Below the pieces are notes generated by a model, which saw only the letters and a list, made by a program, of their open reading frames with translations, had not been told where the DNA came from and did not search any database. A program made the translations under genes and the position numbers. DNA of 64,000 nt, from assembly GCF_001294645.1 (NCBI RefSeq), contig NZ_CP011868.1, positions 1,550,001 through 1,614,000 of the forward strand. The letters are read 5' to 3'. Positions 16,668 to 26,074 of this stretch are shown piece by piece (position 1 is the stretch's first letter; each line of letters opens with the position of its first letter). This DNA is from Pseudonocardia sp. HH130629-09. GTDB taxonomy: Bacteria; Actinomycetota; Actinomycetes; Mycobacteriales; Pseudonocardiaceae.

Positions 16668-16762
16668 TCGCGACCGTCGTCGAGAACGTGGCCGGGGGCC
16701 TGCTCGCCCTGGGCCTGCTGGTGTACCTGGTCGTCGCGCTGCTCCGCCCGGAGCGGTTCTGA
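16664..16762 (+). CDS. kdpF: Potassium-transporting ATPase KdpF subunit
   Basis: The 32-aa single-helix protein has the KdpF pattern: a hydrophobic segment (GGLLALGLLVYLVVALLRP) and the end PERF. KdpF stabilises the KdpFABC complex. GTG 16664 overlaps the stop of the upstream small gene, and its own stop overlaps the kdpA start (TGATG), so translation is coupled through the operon. Confidence 0.88.
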   Translation: MIATVVENVAGGLLALGLLVYLVVALLRPERF

Positions 16763-18444
16763 TGGCCGGGCTCGCGCAGGCGGCGGCGCTGGTGGCGCTG
16801 CTCGCCGTGACCTGGAAGCCGCTGGGCGACTGGATGGCGCGGGTCTACACCGACACCCGGCACTGGCGGATCGAGCGGCTCGTCTACCGGATCTGCCGCA
16901 TCGACGCCACGTCCACGCAGCGCTGGACGACCTACGCCGCGGGCGTGCTGGGCTTCTCGTTCGTCTCGATCGTGCTGCTCTACCTGGTGCAGCGGCTGCA
17001 GGCCTTCCTCCCGCTCGGCTTCGGCCGCGGCACCGACGGCGGCACCTCGGTGTCCCCGGCGATGGCGTTCAACACCGCGGTGTCGTTCGTGACCAACACG
17101 AACTGGCAGTCCTACGTGCCCGAGCAGGTGCTCGGCCACACCGTGCAGATGGCCGGGCTGACCGTGCAGAACGTCGTGTCCGCCGCCGTCGGCATGGCGG
17201 TCGCGATCGCGCTGGTCCGTGGCTTCGTGGCCCACGGCGCGACCGGCGACGACGAGGGGGGCCGGATCGGTAACTTCTGGGTCGACCTGACCCGTGGCGT
17301 CGTCCGGATCCTGCTGCCGCTCGCCGCCGTCGCCGCGGTCGTGCTCGTCGCCACCGGGGTGGTGCAGTCGCTGCGATCGGGCGTCGACGTGACGACGGTC
17401 GACGGCAGCACCCACACCCTGGCGCTCGCCCCGGCCGCCTCGCAGGAGGCGGTCAAGGAGCTCGGCACCAACGGCGGCGGCATCCTCAACGCCAACTCCG
17501 CGCACCCCTTCGAGAACCCGAGCCCGCTGTCGAACCTGCTCGAGATCTTCCTGATGCTCGTGATCCCGGTCGCGCTGACCCGCACGTTCGGCGTGCTGGT
17601 CGGACGGGTCCGCCAGGGCGTCGTGCTGCTGTCGGTCATGGGCGGGCTGTGGGCGCTGTTCCTCGCCGCGACCTGGCTGGCCGAGCTGCACCCCAACGGC
17701 CCGGCCGCGCTCGCCGCGGGCGGGGCGATGGAGGGCAAGGAGGTGCGGTTCGGCATCCCCGGCTCCGCACTGTTCGTCGTGTCCACCACGGGCACGTCCA
17801 CCGGCGCGGTCAACTCCACCCACGACAGCCTCACCGGCGCGGGCGGTGGCGTCGCGCTGCTGAACATGCTGCTCGGTGAGGTCGCGCCCGGCGGAGTCGG
17901 CTCCGGGCTCTACGGCCTGCTGGTCCTCGCGGTCATCGCGGTGTTCCTGGCCGGACTGATGGTCGGGCGCACCCCGGAGTACCTGGGCAAGAAGCTCGGC
18001 CGGCGCGAGATCACCTACGCCGCGGTGTCGATCCTGGTCATGCCGACGTTCGTCCTCATCGGCGCCGGGTCGGCCATCGCGCTGCCGGGCACCGCCGACG
18101 CGCTGGGCAACTCGGGGGCGCACGGCTTCTCCGAGGTCCTCTACGCCTGGGCCTCGGCGGCCAACAACAACGGCTCCGCGTTCGGCGGTCTCACCGCGAC
18201 CAGCGACTTCTTCCAGGCCGGTCTGGGGCTGGCCATGCTCTTCGGACGGTTCGTGCCGATGCTGGCGGTGCTGGCGCTCGCCGGCTCGCTGGCCCGCCAG
18301 CGCCGCGTCCCGGCCGGTGCCGGGACCCTCCCGACCGACGGGCCGCTGTTCGCGGGTCTGGTCGGCGGCACCGTGCTGCTGGTGTCGGCGCTGACCTTCT
18401 TCCCGGCGCTCGCGCTCGGCCCGATCGCCGAGGCCCTGTCGTGA
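16762..18444 (+). CDS. kdpA: Potassium-transporting ATPase KdpA subunit
   Basis: KdpA is the channel-like K+-binding subunit of the high-affinity Kdp pump in the cytoplasmic membrane. The 560-aa protein has ten hydrophobic helices and the selectivity-filter loops of the family, seen as [33 protein letters not shown] and [11 protein letters not shown]. The length is normal. It overlaps kdpF and kdpB by a few bases. Confidence 0.97.
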   Translation: MAGLAQAAALVALLAVTWKPLGDWMARVYTDTRHWRIERLVYRICRIDATSTQRWTTYAAGVLGFSFVSIVLLYLVQRLQAFLPLGFGRGTDGGTSVSPAMAFNTAVSFVTNTNWQSYVPEQVLGHTVQMAGLTVQNVVSAAVGMAVAIALVRGFVAHGATGDDEGGRIGNFWVDLTRGVVRILLPLAAVAAVVLVATGVVQSLRSGVDVTTVDGSTHTLALAPAASQEAVKELGTNGGGILNANSAHPFENPSPLSNLLEIFLMLVIPVALTRTFGVLVGRVRQGVVLLSVMGGLWALFLAATWLAELHPNGPAALAAGGAMEGKEVRFGIPGSALFVVSTTGTSTGAVNSTHDSLTGAGGGVALLNMLLGEVAPGGVGSGLYGLLVLAVIAVFLAGLMVGRTPEYLGKKLGRREITYAAVSILVMPTFVLIGAGSAIALPGTADALGNSGAHGFSEVLYAWASAANNNGSAFGGLTATSDFFQAGLGLAMLFGRFVPMLAVLALAGSLARQRRVPAGAGTLPTDGPLFAGLVGGTVLLVSALTFFPALALGPIAEALS

Positions 18445-20570
18445 CCGCCACCCACCACCGTGCCGAGTCGGAGGAATCCGTGTCCGTGACGACCGAGCCG
18501 CAGGCGGCGCCGCAGAGCGCGGCGCCCGTCGCCGCCGGGGCGTTCGCGCCGCGCCAGCTGCTGGCCGCCCTGCCCGAGGCACTGCGCAAGCTCGACCCGC
18601 GCGTGCAGGCCCGCAACCCGGTCATGTTCGTCGTCTGGGTCGGGTCCGTGCTGGTCCCGGTGCTCGCCGTCGCCGACCCGAGCGTGTTCGCGGTGCTCGT
18701 CGCGGTGTGGCTGTGGTTCACCGTGCTGTTCGCCAACCTCGCCGAGGCCGTCGCCGAGGGACGAGGCAAGGCCCAGGCCGCGTCGCTGCGCGCCACCCAG
18801 CGCGACACCGTCGCCCGCCGCCTGCTGGGCACCGACCCGGCCGACCCGGCCGCGGCCGAGGAGCAGGTCCCCGGCGCCACGCTGACGCTCGGCGACCTGG
18901 TCGTCGTCGAGGCGGGGGAGACGATCCCCGGCGACGGCGACGTCGTGCACGGCATCGCCTCGGTCGACGAGTCCGCCATCACCGGCGAGTCCGCACCGGT
19001 CATCCGGGAGGCGGGCGGCGACCGCTGCGCTGTCACCGGCGGCACCACCGTGCTGTCGGACCGGATCGTCGTGCGGATCACGACGAAGCCGGGGGAGTCC
19101 TTCGTCGACCGGATGATCGCCCTGGTCGAGGGCGCCGCCCGGCAGAAGACCCCGAACGAGATCGCGCTGACCATCCTGTTGTCGGCGCTGACGATCATCT
19201 TCCTGCTCGCCGTCGTCGCGATCGCGCCGATGAGCGCCTACGCCGGCACCCAGGTGCCGCTGCTGGTGCTCACCGCGCTGCTGGTCTGCCTCATCCCGAC
19301 CACCATCGGCGCGTTGCTGTCGGCGATCGGCATCGCCGGGATGGACCGGCTGGTGCAGCGCAACGTGCTCGCCACCTCCGGGCGCGCCGTCGAGGCCGCG
19401 GGCGACGTCGACACCCTGCTGCTCGACAAGACCGGCACGATCACCTTCGGCAACCGGCGTGCCACCGCGCTGCACCCGGTCGGCGGCACCGACCTCGACG
19501 AGCTGGCGCGGTCGGCGCGGCTGTCCAGCCTCGCCGACCAGACCCCCGAGGGACGCAGCATCGTCGAGCTCTGCGCCGCCGAGCACGGCCTGCCCCCCGA
19601 GGCCGACGCGACCGAGGCCGTCGCCGAGTTCGTGCCCTTCACCGCCCAGACCCGGATGTCGGGCATCGACCTGCCCGGCGGCGTCGTCCGCAAGGGCGCC
19701 GCGGCCGCGGTCCTCGACTGGGCCCACGCGGGCGACCGCGCCGAGGTGGACCGGCTGGTGGAGACCATCTCCGACGGCGGCGGCACCCCGCTGGTCGTCG
19801 CCAGGGCCTCCTGGCCGGCCGGCACCGACGGGCGCGTGCTCGGCGTCATCGAGCTGTCCGACGTCGTGAAACCCGGCATGGCCGAGCGGTTCGCCGAGCT
19901 GCGCGCGATGGGCATCCGCACCGTCATGGTCACCGGCGACAACCCGCGCACCGCGGCCGCGATCGCCGCGCGGGCCGGCGTCGACGACCACATCGCCGAG
20001 GCCACCCCGGAGGACAAGCTCGCCTACATCCGGCGCGAGCAGGAGGGGGGCCGGCTCGTCGCGATGACCGGTGACGGCACCAACGACGCGCCCGCGCTCG
20101 CCCAGGCCGACGTCGGCGTCGCCATGAACACCGGAACCTCCGCCGCCAAGGAGGCGGGGAACATGGTGGACCTGGACTCCGACCCGACCAAGCTCATCGA
20201 GATCGTCGAGATCGGCAAACAGCTGCTGATCACCCGCGGCGCGCTGACGACGTTCTCCGTCGCCAACGACCTCGCGAAGTACTTCGCGATCCTGCCGGCG
20301 ATGTTCGTCGCGCTGTACCCGTCGCTCGGACTGCTCAACGTGATGGGCCTGGCGACGCCGGAGTCCGCGATCCTGTCCGCAGTGATCTTCAACGCGCTGG
20401 TCATCGTCGCGCTGATCCCGCTGGCGCTGCGCGGGGTGCGGTACCGGCCGTCGTCGGCGGCGTCGCTGCTGCGGCGGAACCTGCTGATCTACGGCCTCGG
20501 CGGGGTCGTCACCCCGTTCGTCGGGATCTTCCTCATCGACCTGCTCGTCCGCTTCGTCCCGGGGATCTGA
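18441..20570 (+). CDS. kdpB: Potassium-transporting P-type ATPase KdpB
   Basis: KdpB is the ATP-hydrolysing subunit. The 709-aa protein shows the P-type motifs ITGES near residue 180, the phosphorylated aspartate in [11 protein letters not shown] (about residue 329), MVTGDNPRT and [19 protein letters not shown] near 544. GTG 18441 overlaps the kdpA stop, but GTG 18480 in frame has a stronger GGAGG ribosome site six bases upstream and would remove 13 unconserved residues, so it may be the true start. Confidence 0.97.
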   Translation: MTATHHRAESEESVSVTTEPQAAPQSAAPVAAGAFAPRQLLAALPEALRKLDPRVQARNPVMFVVWVGSVLVPVLAVADPSVFAVLVAVWLWFTVLFANLAEAVAEGRGKAQAASLRATQRDTVARRLLGTDPADPAAAEEQVPGATLTLGDLVVVEAGETIPGDGDVVHGIASVDESAITGESAPVIREAGGDRCAVTGGTTVLSDRIVVRITTKPGESFVDRMIALVEGAARQKTPNEIALTILLSALTIIFLLAVVAIAPMSAYAGTQVPLLVLTALLVCLIPTTIGALLSAIGIAGMDRLVQRNVLATSGRAVEAAGDVDTLLLDKTGTITFGNRRATALHPVGGTDLDELARSARLSSLADQTPEGRSIVELCAAEHGLPPEADATEAVAEFVPFTAQTRMSGIDLPGGVVRKGAAAAVLDWAHAGDRAEVDRLVETISDGGGTPLVVARASWPAGTDGRVLGVIELSDVVKPGMAERFAELRAMGIRTVMVTGDNPRTAAAIAARAGVDDHIAEATPEDKLAYIRREQEGGRLVAMTGDGTNDAPALAQADVGVAMNTGTSAAKEAGNMVDLDSDPTKLIEIVEIGKQLLITRGALTTFSVANDLAKYFAILPAMFVALYPSLGLLNVMGLATPESAILSAVIFNALVIVALIPLALRGVRYRPSSAASLLRRNLLIYGLGGVVTPFVGIFLIDLLVRFVPGI

Positions 20571-21178
20571 TGCTCACCACCCTGCGCCGCCAGACCGCGA
20601 CCGGTCTGCGCGTGCTCCTCGTCATGACCGTGCTGTGCGGCATCTTGTACCCGCTCGCGATCTGGGGGGTCGCGCGGATCCCCGGGCTGTCCACCGTGGC
20701 GGAGGGCTCGGTGCTGCCGGGCGGGACCGGCTCGTCGCTCATCGGGATCGACCCGGTCGCCGCCGACCCGGCCGCCGACCCGTACTTCCACACCCGGCCC
20801 TCGGCGACCGCGGAGGCCGACCTGGGGCTCGGCCCGGCCGACACCACGACCTCCGGGGCGTCCAACAAGGGCGGCTTCGACTCCGGGCTGCTGGAGACGG
20901 TGCAGCAGCGCCGCGCGGTGATCGCCGCCCAGGAGGGTGTCGCACCCGCCGCCGTCCCCACCGACGCGGTGACCGCGTCCGCCTCCGGGCTCGACCCCGA
21001 CATCAGCCCGGCCTACGCCGCGCTCCAGGCGCCGCGGGTCGCCCGAGTCACCGGGCTGTCGCTCGACCGGGTGGAACAGCTGGTCGCCGACGCGACCAGC
21101 GGCCGCACCCTCGGCTTCCTCGGCGAGCCCAGGGTGAACGTCACCGAACTCAACCTGTCCGTGCGGGACGCGCGGTAG
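20570..21178 (+). CDS. kdpC: Potassium-transporting ATPase KdpC subunit
   Basis: KdpC anchors the complex and raises ATP affinity. The 202-aa protein has one N-terminal membrane helix (VLLVMTVLCGILYPLAIWG) and an extracytoplasmic domain with the conserved SNKGGFDSGLLE and GLDPDISPAYAALQAPRVA segments. ATG 20570 overlaps the kdpB stop. Confidence 0.95.
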   Translation: MLTTLRRQTATGLRVLLVMTVLCGILYPLAIWGVARIPGLSTVAEGSVLPGGTGSSLIGIDPVAADPAADPYFHTRPSATAEADLGLGPADTTTSGASNKGGFDSGLLETVQQRRAVIAAQEGVAPAAVPTDAVTASASGLDPDISPAYAALQAPRVARVTGLSLDRVEQLVADATSGRTLGFLGEPRVNVTELNLSVRDAR

Positions 21179-21201
21179 TGGGGCGGGACCACAATGGCCG
21201 G

Positions 21202-23703
21202 GTGAGGGGAGAACTGCGCATCCATCTCGGTGCCGCACCCGGGGTCGGGAAGACCTTCGCCATGCTCGGCGAGGCCCACCGGCGGGTCGGCCGCGGTGCC
21301 GACGTGGTCGTCGGGGTCGTCGAGACCCACGGCCGCGAGCGCACCGCCGGGCTGCTCGAGGGACTGGAGGTGGTGCCGCGGCGCACCGTCCTGCACGGCG
21401 GCACCGAGCTGCACGAGATGGACGTCGACGCGGTGCTGGCCCGCCGCCCCCAGGTCGCTCTGGTCGACGAGCTCGCCCACACCAACGCGCCCGGCTCGCG
21501 CAACGCCAAGCGCTGGCAGGACGTCGAGGAGCTGCTCGATGCCGGCATCGACGTCATCTCCACGGTCAACGTGCAGCACCTGGAGTCCCTCGGCGACGTC
21601 GTCGAGACCATCACCGGGGCCCGCCAACAGGAGACCGTCCCCGACGAGGTGGTCCGCCGCGCCGAGCAGATCGAGATCGTCGACATCACCCCGGAGGCGC
21701 TGCGCCGCAGGCTCGCGCACGGCAACGTCTACCCGCCCGAACGCGTCGACGCCGCCCTGGCGCACTACTTCCGGGTCCCCAACCTCGTCGCGCTGCGGGA
21801 GCTCGCGCTGCTGTGGATCGCCGACGAGGTGGACGTGGTGCTGCGCCGCTACCGCACCGCGCAGCAGGTGTCCGACGTGTGGGAGACCCGCGAGCGGGTG
21901 GTGGTCGCGCTGACCGGCGGCCGGGAGTCCGAGACCGTGCTGCGCCGCGCAGCGCGGATCGCGAAACGCTCCGGCGGCGCCGACCTGATGGCGGTGCACG
22001 TGCTGCGCGGCGACGGCCTCGCCGCCACCGGTGTCGGGGCCGCGGACCGGGTCCGGCGGATGGCCGAGGGGGTCGGCGCGAGCTTCCACACCGTCGTCGG
22101 GGAGTCCGTCGACGACGCCCTGCTCGACTTCGCCCGCGGGGCCAACGCCACCCAGCTGGTGCTCGGCACCTCCCGGCGCTCCCGGCTGGACCGGGTGTTC
22201 GACCCCGGCATCGGGGCGCGGGTGGTGCAGGAGTCCGGACCGATCGACGTGCACATGGTCACCCACTCGGCCGCCGGGCGGGCCCTGCGGCTGCCGAGGC
22301 TGCGCAACGGGCTGCCGGCGGGGCGCCAGGCGCTCGGCTGGGCGACCGCCGTGCTCGCCCCGGCGGCGGCGACCGTGATCGGGATCGCGCTGACCGACTG
22401 GGTGGACCTGTCCACCGACGTCGTCCTCTACTTCCTCGCGACCGTGCTCGCCGCGCTGGCGGGCGGGCTCGGTCCGGCGCTGCTCGCCGCGCTGCTCGGT
22501 GGGCTGCTGCTGAACTTCTTCCTGTCCCCGCCGCTGTACTCGCTCGCGATCGCCAACCCCGGCAACGTCATCACCGTGTCCACGATGCTGCTGGTGGGGG
22601 TGCTGGTGGCGCTCGTCGTCGACCGGGCGGCCCGGCGCGCGGAGCAGGCGGTGCGGGCCCGGGCCGAGGCGGCGCTGCTGGCGTCGTTCGCGCGGACCGT
22701 GCTGACCCGGTCCGATCCGCTGCCGCGGCTGCTGGACCGGGTCCGCGAGACCTGGGCGCTGCAGTCGGTGGCCCTGCTCGAGCAGGGCGAGGACCGGGTG
22801 TGGCGCCGGGTGGCGTGCACCGGCGACGCCGGGGCGTGCGACCGGCCGGAGAAGGCCGACGTGGACGTCGTCGTCGACGAGGGTCTGCACCTGGTCGGGA
22901 CCGGCCGGGCCCTGCCCGCCGCCGACCGCAGGCTGCTGGAGGTCGTCGGCGGGCAGGCGCTGCTGGCGCTGCGCGGGCAGCGTGCCGAGGCGGGCGCCGC
23001 CGACGCCGAGCGCCGCGCGGCCGCGAACGAGACCCGGGGAGCGCTGCTCTCCGCCGTCGGACACGACCTGCGCAGCCCGCTGACCTCGATCAAGGCCGCC
23101 GCGAGCAGCCTGCGCGACGAGCACCTCCCGCTCGGGCCCGACGACCGCGCCGAGCTGCTGGCGACCGTCGAGGAGTCCGCGGACCGGCTCACCGGCCTGG
23201 TGGACAACCTGCTCGACTCCTCCCGGCTCGCCGCGGGCGCGGTGACCCCGCTGCTCGCCCCGGTCGGCTACGACGAGGTGGCCGCCACCGCGCTGCTCGG
23301 CCTGGAGGGCGCCGACCGGGTCCGGGTCGAGATCGACGAGGACCTGCCCGATGTGCTCGCCGACGCGGGCCTGCTCGACCGGGTGGTCGCCAACGTCGTC
23401 GACAACGCGCTGCGGCACGGCGGGACGGAGGTGGTCCTGCGCGCCAGCGCCTACTCCGACCGGGTCAAGCTGCGCATCGTCGACCGGGGCCGCGGTGTGG
23501 CCCCGCGCGAACGCGGCGCGCTGTTCGCCGCCTTCCAGCGCCTCGGTGACCGCGACGCGACGTCCGGGCTCGGCCTGGGCCTGTCGGTGGCGCAGGGGCT
23601 GACCGTGGTGATGGGCGGCGAGCTGACCGCGGAGGACACCCCGGGCGGCGGTCTCACCGTGGTCATCTCGCTGCCCGCCGCACCGGTGGGGGCGGCCCGA
23701 TGA
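21202..23703 (+). CDS. kdpD: Sensor histidine kinase KdpD
   Basis: KdpD senses low K+ or turgor and phosphorylates KdpE. In the 833-aa protein, residues 1-210 form the KdpD domain with Walker A GAAPGVGKT (11-19); a USP-like domain follows (about 230-350), then four close membrane helices (DUF4118, about 375-480), a GAF-like region, the histidine in AVGHDLRSPLTS near 620 and an ATPase domain with NVVDNALRHGG near 730. GTG 21202 fits the family N-terminus; GTG 21178 at the kdpC stop is an alternative. CACAAT six bases before GTG 21202 may be an internal promoter element. Confidence 0.95.
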   Translation: MRGELRIHLGAAPGVGKTFAMLGEAHRRVGRGADVVVGVVETHGRERTAGLLEGLEVVPRRTVLHGGTELHEMDVDAVLARRPQVALVDELAHTNAPGSRNAKRWQDVEELLDAGIDVISTVNVQHLESLGDVVETITGARQQETVPDEVVRRAEQIEIVDITPEALRRRLAHGNVYPPERVDAALAHYFRVPNLVALRELALLWIADEVDVVLRRYRTAQQVSDVWETRERVVVALTGGRESETVLRRAARIAKRSGGADLMAVHVLRGDGLAATGVGAADRVRRMAEGVGASFHTVVGESVDDALLDFARGANATQLVLGTSRRSRLDRVFDPGIGARVVQESGPIDVHMVTHSAAGRALRLPRLRNGLPAGRQALGWATAVLAPAAATVIGIALTDWVDLSTDVVLYFLATVLAALAGGLGPALLAALLGGLLLNFFLSPPLYSLAIANPGNVITVSTMLLVGVLVALVVDRAARRAEQAVRARAEAALLASFARTVLTRSDPLPRLLDRVRETWALQSVALLEQGEDRVWRRVACTGDAGACDRPEKADVDVVVDEGLHLVGTGRALPAADRRLLEVVGGQALLALRGQRAEAGAADAERRAAANETRGALLSAVGHDLRSPLTSIKAAASSLRDEHLPLGPDDRAELLATVEESADRLTGLVDNLLDSSRLAAGAVTPLLAPVGYDEVAATALLGLEGADRVRVEIDEDLPDVLADAGLLDRVVANVVDNALRHGGTEVVLRASAYSDRVKLRIVDRGRGVAPRERGALFAAFQRLGDRDATSGLGLGLSVAQGLTVVMGGELTAEDTPGGGLTVVISLPAAPVGAAR

Positions 23704-24401
23704 GCGGGGGCGGGAACGGGGTGCGGGTGCTGGTCGTCGACGACGACCCGCAGATCCTGCGGGCCCTGCGGATCAACCTCACCGCGCACGGCTACACGGT
23801 GCTCGTCGCCGCGGACGGCTCGGCGGCGCTGCGGGTGGCCGCGGACGGGCACCCGGACGTCGTCGTGCTCGACCTGGGGCTGCCCGACCTCGACGGCACC
23901 GAGGTCGTCGAGGGGCTGCGCGGCTGGAGCACGGTGCCGGTGATCGTGCTGTCCGCGCGCACCGACTCCACCGACAAGGTGCGGGCGCTCGACGCCGGCG
24001 CCGACGACTACGTCACCAAGCCGTTCGGGATGGCCGAGCTGCTGGCCCGGCTGCGGGCCGCCGTGCGCCGCGCCGCGGTGTCGTCCGTCGACGGCGAGGC
24101 CGTGGTGACCACCGCGGACTTCACCGTCGACCTGGCGGCCAAGACGGTCGTGCGCGCCGACGGCGCCGAGGTGCACCTGACCCCGACCGAATGGGGGATC
24201 CTGGAGCTGCTGGTGCGCCACCGCGGGAAGCTCGTCGAGCAGAAGCGGCTGCTGCGCGAGGTCTGGGGGCCGCAGTACGGCACCGAGACCCACTACCTGC
24301 GGGTCTACCTAGCTCAGCTGCGGCGCAAGCTGGAGCCGGTGCCGTCGCGGCCGAAGTACCTGATCACCGAGGCGGGGATGGGGTACCGGTTCGACGGCTG
24401 A
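23700..24401 (+). CDS. kdpE: Response regulator KdpE
   Basis: The 233-aa OmpR-family regulator has a receiver domain with the phospho-acceptor Asp58 (VVVLDLGLPDLDG) and the switch lysine in DYVTKPFG near 105, and a C-terminal winged-helix DNA-binding domain ending in TEAGMGYRF. It overlaps kdpD by ATGA. It probably activates the kdp promoter through the direct repeats at 16444-16494. Confidence 0.96.
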   Translation: MSGGGNGVRVLVVDDDPQILRALRINLTAHGYTVLVAADGSAALRVAADGHPDVVVLDLGLPDLDGTEVVEGLRGWSTVPVIVLSARTDSTDKVRALDAGADDYVTKPFGMAELLARLRAAVRRAAVSSVDGEAVVTTADFTVDLAAKTVVRADGAEVHLTPTEWGILELLVRHRGKLVEQKRLLREVWGPQYGTETHYLRVYLAQLRRKLEPVPSRPKYLITEAGMGYRFDG

Positions 24402-24414
24402 GGCGGCGTGTCCC

Positions 24415-25221
24415 TCAGCGGCCGAAGTCCTGGGTCCAGTAACCGTCGGCCAGCCCGACGCCGATCGTGGTCAGCGAGCAGTCGAGGATGTTCTTCCGGT
24501 GCCCGGGGGACTCCATCCAGTCCGCGACCACGGTCGCCGCGTCCGGCTGTCCCATCGCGATGTTCTCCGCGCCGGGGGAGGCGTAGCCCGCCGCGGTGAT
24601 GCGGTCGGCGAAGTCGCGCCCGTCGCGGCTGTCGTGGGCGAAGTAGCCCTGGGCCGCCATGTCCTCGCTGTGGCCCTGGGCGGCCGCGCTGATCCGCGGG
24701 TCGGCCCGCAGCGCACCGCATCCCGCGGCGGCCCGCTCGGCGTTGGTCAGCGCGACGACCCGGGCGAGCTCACCGGACAGCCCCGCCACGACACCCGTCG
24801 CCGACGGGGCCGCCGAGCGGGCCGCGGGGACCTGCCCGGTGGCGGGGCCGGTCGTCCTCGCGGCGGCCGTGGTGGTCGCGGCCTCGTGCGCGGCGAGCGC
24901 GTCGAGTGCGGTGCGGACGGAGGAGCCCGGGGCGGCCGGGGCCGCGGCGAGCACGCCGAGGACGAGTGCGGCGCCGTCGACGGGGGCGCCGTCGACCGTG
25001 GGGCGTGCACCGGTCCCGGTCGGGGCCGTCGTCGCGTACGCGGCACCGACCGACCGGAGGGGCACGGTGTCGGACGTCCGTCCACCGGCCCGTTCGGCGT
25101 CGGTCCAGCCCGCCGCGGTGAGCACCGGTGCGGCGAGCGGGGCGGCCATGGCCAGCACGGCGCCGGCCCCCACCCCGCCGAGCACGGCGCTCGCGGCGCG
25201 CGGTGTGCGTCGTCGGGTCAC
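24415..25221 (-). CDS. CAP/SCP-domain (YkwD-like) exported protein
   Basis: The 268-aa protein has a Tat/Sec-like N-terminus (RRRTPRAA then a hydrophobic stretch), an Ala/Thr-rich linker and a C-terminal CAP domain (about residues 145-268) with LTNAERAAAGC, GHSEDMAAQGYFAHDS and VADWMESPGHRKNIL. Bacterial CAP proteins of this type are extracytoplasmic; their biochemical role is mostly unknown. GTG 25221 is chosen because it precedes the basic signal-like head. It converges on kdpE and is divergent from acyP, 21 bp away. Confidence 0.85.
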   Translation of the reverse strand: MTRRRTPRAASAVLGGVGAGAVLAMAAPLAAPVLTAAGWTDAERAGGRTSDTVPLRSVGAAYATTAPTGTGARPTVDGAPVDGAALVLGVLAAAPAAPGSSVRTALDALAAHEAATTTAAARTTGPATGQVPAARSAAPSATGVVAGLSGELARVVALTNAERAAAGCGALRADPRISAAAQGHSEDMAAQGYFAHDSRDGRDFADRITAAGYASPGAENIAMGQPDAATVVADWMESPGHRKNILDCSLTTIGVGLADGYWTQDFGR

Positions 25222-25242
25222 GGCCGGTAACGTATCAGCACT

Positions 25243-25533
25243 GTGAGTGGCAACACAGATTCGACCGTTCGGCTGATCGCATGGGTCCAGGGGGAGGTAC
25301 AGGGCGTCGGTTTCCGCTGGTGGACGCGGTCGCGGGGACTCGAGTTCGGCCTCGTCGGCCAGGCCCGCAACCTGTCCGACGGCCGGGTCGCAGTGACCGC
25401 GGAGGGTGACCGCGCCTCCTGCGAGCGCCTGCTGGAGCTGCTGCGCGGCGGGGGCACCCCGGGGCGGGTGACGTCGGTGTCGGAGCAGTGGGCTGAGCCG
25501 TCCGGCGCATTCTCCGGGTTCGTCGAGGCCTGA
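25243..25533 (+). CDS. acyP: Acylphosphatase
   Basis: The 96-aa protein hydrolyses acyl-phosphates. It has the family motif VQGEVQGVGFRWW near residues 15-27, which holds the catalytic arginine, and the conserved asparagine in ARNLSDGRV near 42. It lies upstream of smc, as in mycobacteria, with only a VOC gene between. TAACGT at 25228-25233 is nine bases before GTG 25243, and no ribosome site is seen. Confidence 0.93.
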   Translation: MSGNTDSTVRLIAWVQGEVQGVGFRWWTRSRGLEFGLVGQARNLSDGRVAVTAEGDRASCERLLELLRGGGTPGRVTSVSEQWAEPSGAFSGFVEA

Positions 25534-25610
25534 CCGCTCAGTTCTGTCGGTGCCGGGGTCTACACCTGTGTCCACACCGAAGCTGCCGACACCGAACCCC
25601 GGAGGTCCCG

Positions 25611-26027
25611 ATGCCCGTCCAGATGACCCCGTACCTGCACCTCGACGGCCGTGCGCGCGAGGCGATGGAGTTCTACCGGTCCGTGCTGTGCGGCGAGCTG
25701 CAGGTCATGACCTTCGGTGACATGGGGGCCGAGGGCCCCGTCCCGCTGCCGGACGGCGTGATGCACTCCTACCTCGGCACCCCCGACGGGTTCGCCCTGA
25801 TGGCGTCCGACGGTGACCCGCAGCGCCCGACCGGGGCACCCTCGGGCATCTCGGTCAGCCTCGCCGGCGACGAACCGGAGAAGCTGCGCGGCTTCTTCGC
25901 CGGGCTCGCCGAGGGCGGCATCGTCGACGTCCCGATGGAGAAGCAGATGTGGGGCGACGAGTTCGGCCAGCTCACCGACCGGTTCGGGGTCCGCTGGCTG
26001 GTCAACGCCTCGGCACCGCTCGCCTGA
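25611..26027 (+). CDS. VOC-family PhnB-like protein
   Basis: The 138-aa protein is a PhnB/3-demethylubiquinone-like VOC protein with MTPYLHLDGRAREAMEFYRS at its start and FGQLTDRFGVRWLVN at its end. A GGAGG ribosome site precedes the ATG. The substrate is not known. It is a second, distinct VOC gene from the one at 6411-6908. Confidence 0.82.
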   Translation: MPVQMTPYLHLDGRAREAMEFYRSVLCGELQVMTFGDMGAEGPVPLPDGVMHSYLGTPDGFALMASDGDPQRPTGAPSGISVSLAGDEPEKLRGFFAGLAEGGIVDVPMEKQMWGDEFGQLTDRFGVRWLVNASAPLA

Positions 26028-26074
26028 GGTCCCCCGCTACCCTGTGGGCCCCCGCGCACCTGGAGACCCCGCCC